Shown: positions 63,777 to 64,000 of the stretch, in pieces
Layout of the letters: each line of letters starts with the position of its first letter
Position numbering within the stretch: the stretch's first letter is position 1
Assembly (NCBI GenBank): GCA_023426435.1
Contig: JAFAAS010000053.1
Span: 1 to 64,000 of the forward strand
Length of the DNA stretch: 64,000 nucleotides
Origin: Verrucomicrobiota bacterium
GTDB lineage: Bacteria; Verrucomicrobiota; Verrucomicrobiia; Opitutales; Opitutaceae
Direction of reading: 5' to 3'
Notes under the pieces: generated by a model
What the model saw: the letters and a program-made list of their open reading frames with translations, nothing else
Database searches by the model: none
What the model was told of the DNA's origin: nothing
Made by a program: the position numbers and the translations under genes

Positions 63777-64000
63777 TTAGTCGGCGTCGTAAACTTCCAC
63801 CAATACGACGCCGGTGCCGGAAGCCTTGTCTCGGGCGATGAAGCTATAGACGCCCGGTTTGAGCGTCACCAGCAAGCCGGCGGACGTGGTATCCGCGGAG
63901 TCGTAGGGGGTCGCTCCGATTCGCGCGCCGGTTGCGGAGACCAATGCGGCGGCTCCTTCATCGCCCCAGTTGTCGTTGGTTGCGGCGATGATGTTTCCGT
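63777..64000 (-). CDS. 3' end of a secreted repeat-domain protein (partial)
   Basis: A leftward frame enters from the right edge and stops at TAA (63777-63779), giving the last 74 residues of a protein. They contain ATNDNWGDEGAAA, LVTLKPGVYSFIARDKASGTGVVLVEVYDAD, the same domain as residues 28-155 and 160-290 of the protein encoded at 15181-17805. In these proteins the domain often repeats and is probably extracellular. Most of the gene lies outside the window, so its role is not assessed. Confidence 0.8.
   Translation of the reverse strand, partial: GNIIAATNDNWGDEGAAALVSATGARIGATPYDSADTTSAGLLVTLKPGVYSFIARDKASGTGVVLVEVYDAD

Overview
The window is GC-rich DNA from a Gram-negative bacterium, most likely a verrucomicrobium of the Opitutaceae type (inference). 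Support comes from lipopolysaccharide-export genes, a TonB-dependent receptor with the plug-proximal phrase LSPFVVST, a GH16/GH115 carbohydrate repertoire, secreted proteins built on a repeated 'ALxEVYD' domain, weak Shine-Dalgarno usage and a very large GLUG/MBG-repeat adhesin. No rRNA, tRNA, CRISPR array, insertion sequence or prophage was seen.

Layout. 1-1.6 kb: kdsC-lptC-lptA, reading leftward with ATGA overlaps. 1.7-3.8 kb: a fused alpha-beta 2-oxoacid dehydrogenase E1. 3.9-10.6 kb: a beta-glucan utilisation locus, with a LacI regulator divergent from a TonB receptor, a GPH-type sugar symporter and a GH16 glucanase. 10.6-15 kb: a metallo-hydrolase, an esterase, a TolC-like protein, an ABC ATPase and a small secreted protein. 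15.2-22.7 kb: a large secreted protein, recD2, rpiB, a HAD phosphatase and two 140-residue lipoproteins on either side of the phosphatase. 22.7-26.2 kb: ATP-grasp, alpha-E and transglutaminase-like genes, a known conserved trio. 27.7-30.2 kb: katA divergent from oxyR. 30.3-45.2 kb: a small AsnC-domain protein, a LuxR-type regulator, a 3912-residue TpsA adhesin and its TpsB transporter, overlapping by ATGA. 45.2-50.9 kb: sucA-sucB-lpd (the 2-oxoglutarate dehydrogenase complex). 51-53 kb: yciH, metF and a guanidinium-exporter-type SMR protein. 53.3-58 kb: a Gld-like ABC system. 58.2-64 kb: rlmN, an SMP-30 lactonase, a GH115 alpha-glucuronidase and the 3' end of another repeat-domain protein.

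The least ordinary feature is the load of small repeats. (1) At least fourteen loci carry degenerate arrays of a 6- or 7-base unit. Five lie in frame inside conserved genes (recD2, lpd, sucB, a DUF4340 gene and a gldG-like gene), and four others form long inverted arms between genes. (2) Several families of short GC-rich palindromes recur, with in-frame copies in lpd, sucB and lptC. (3) A 17-base AT-rich palindrome, GTAATATAATGTATTAC and variants, recurs five times. At four loci the nearest copy lies about 83-96 bases upstream of a leftward gene start. These repeats, the two-partner adhesin and the peptide-ligase-like trio are the parts most worth following up.
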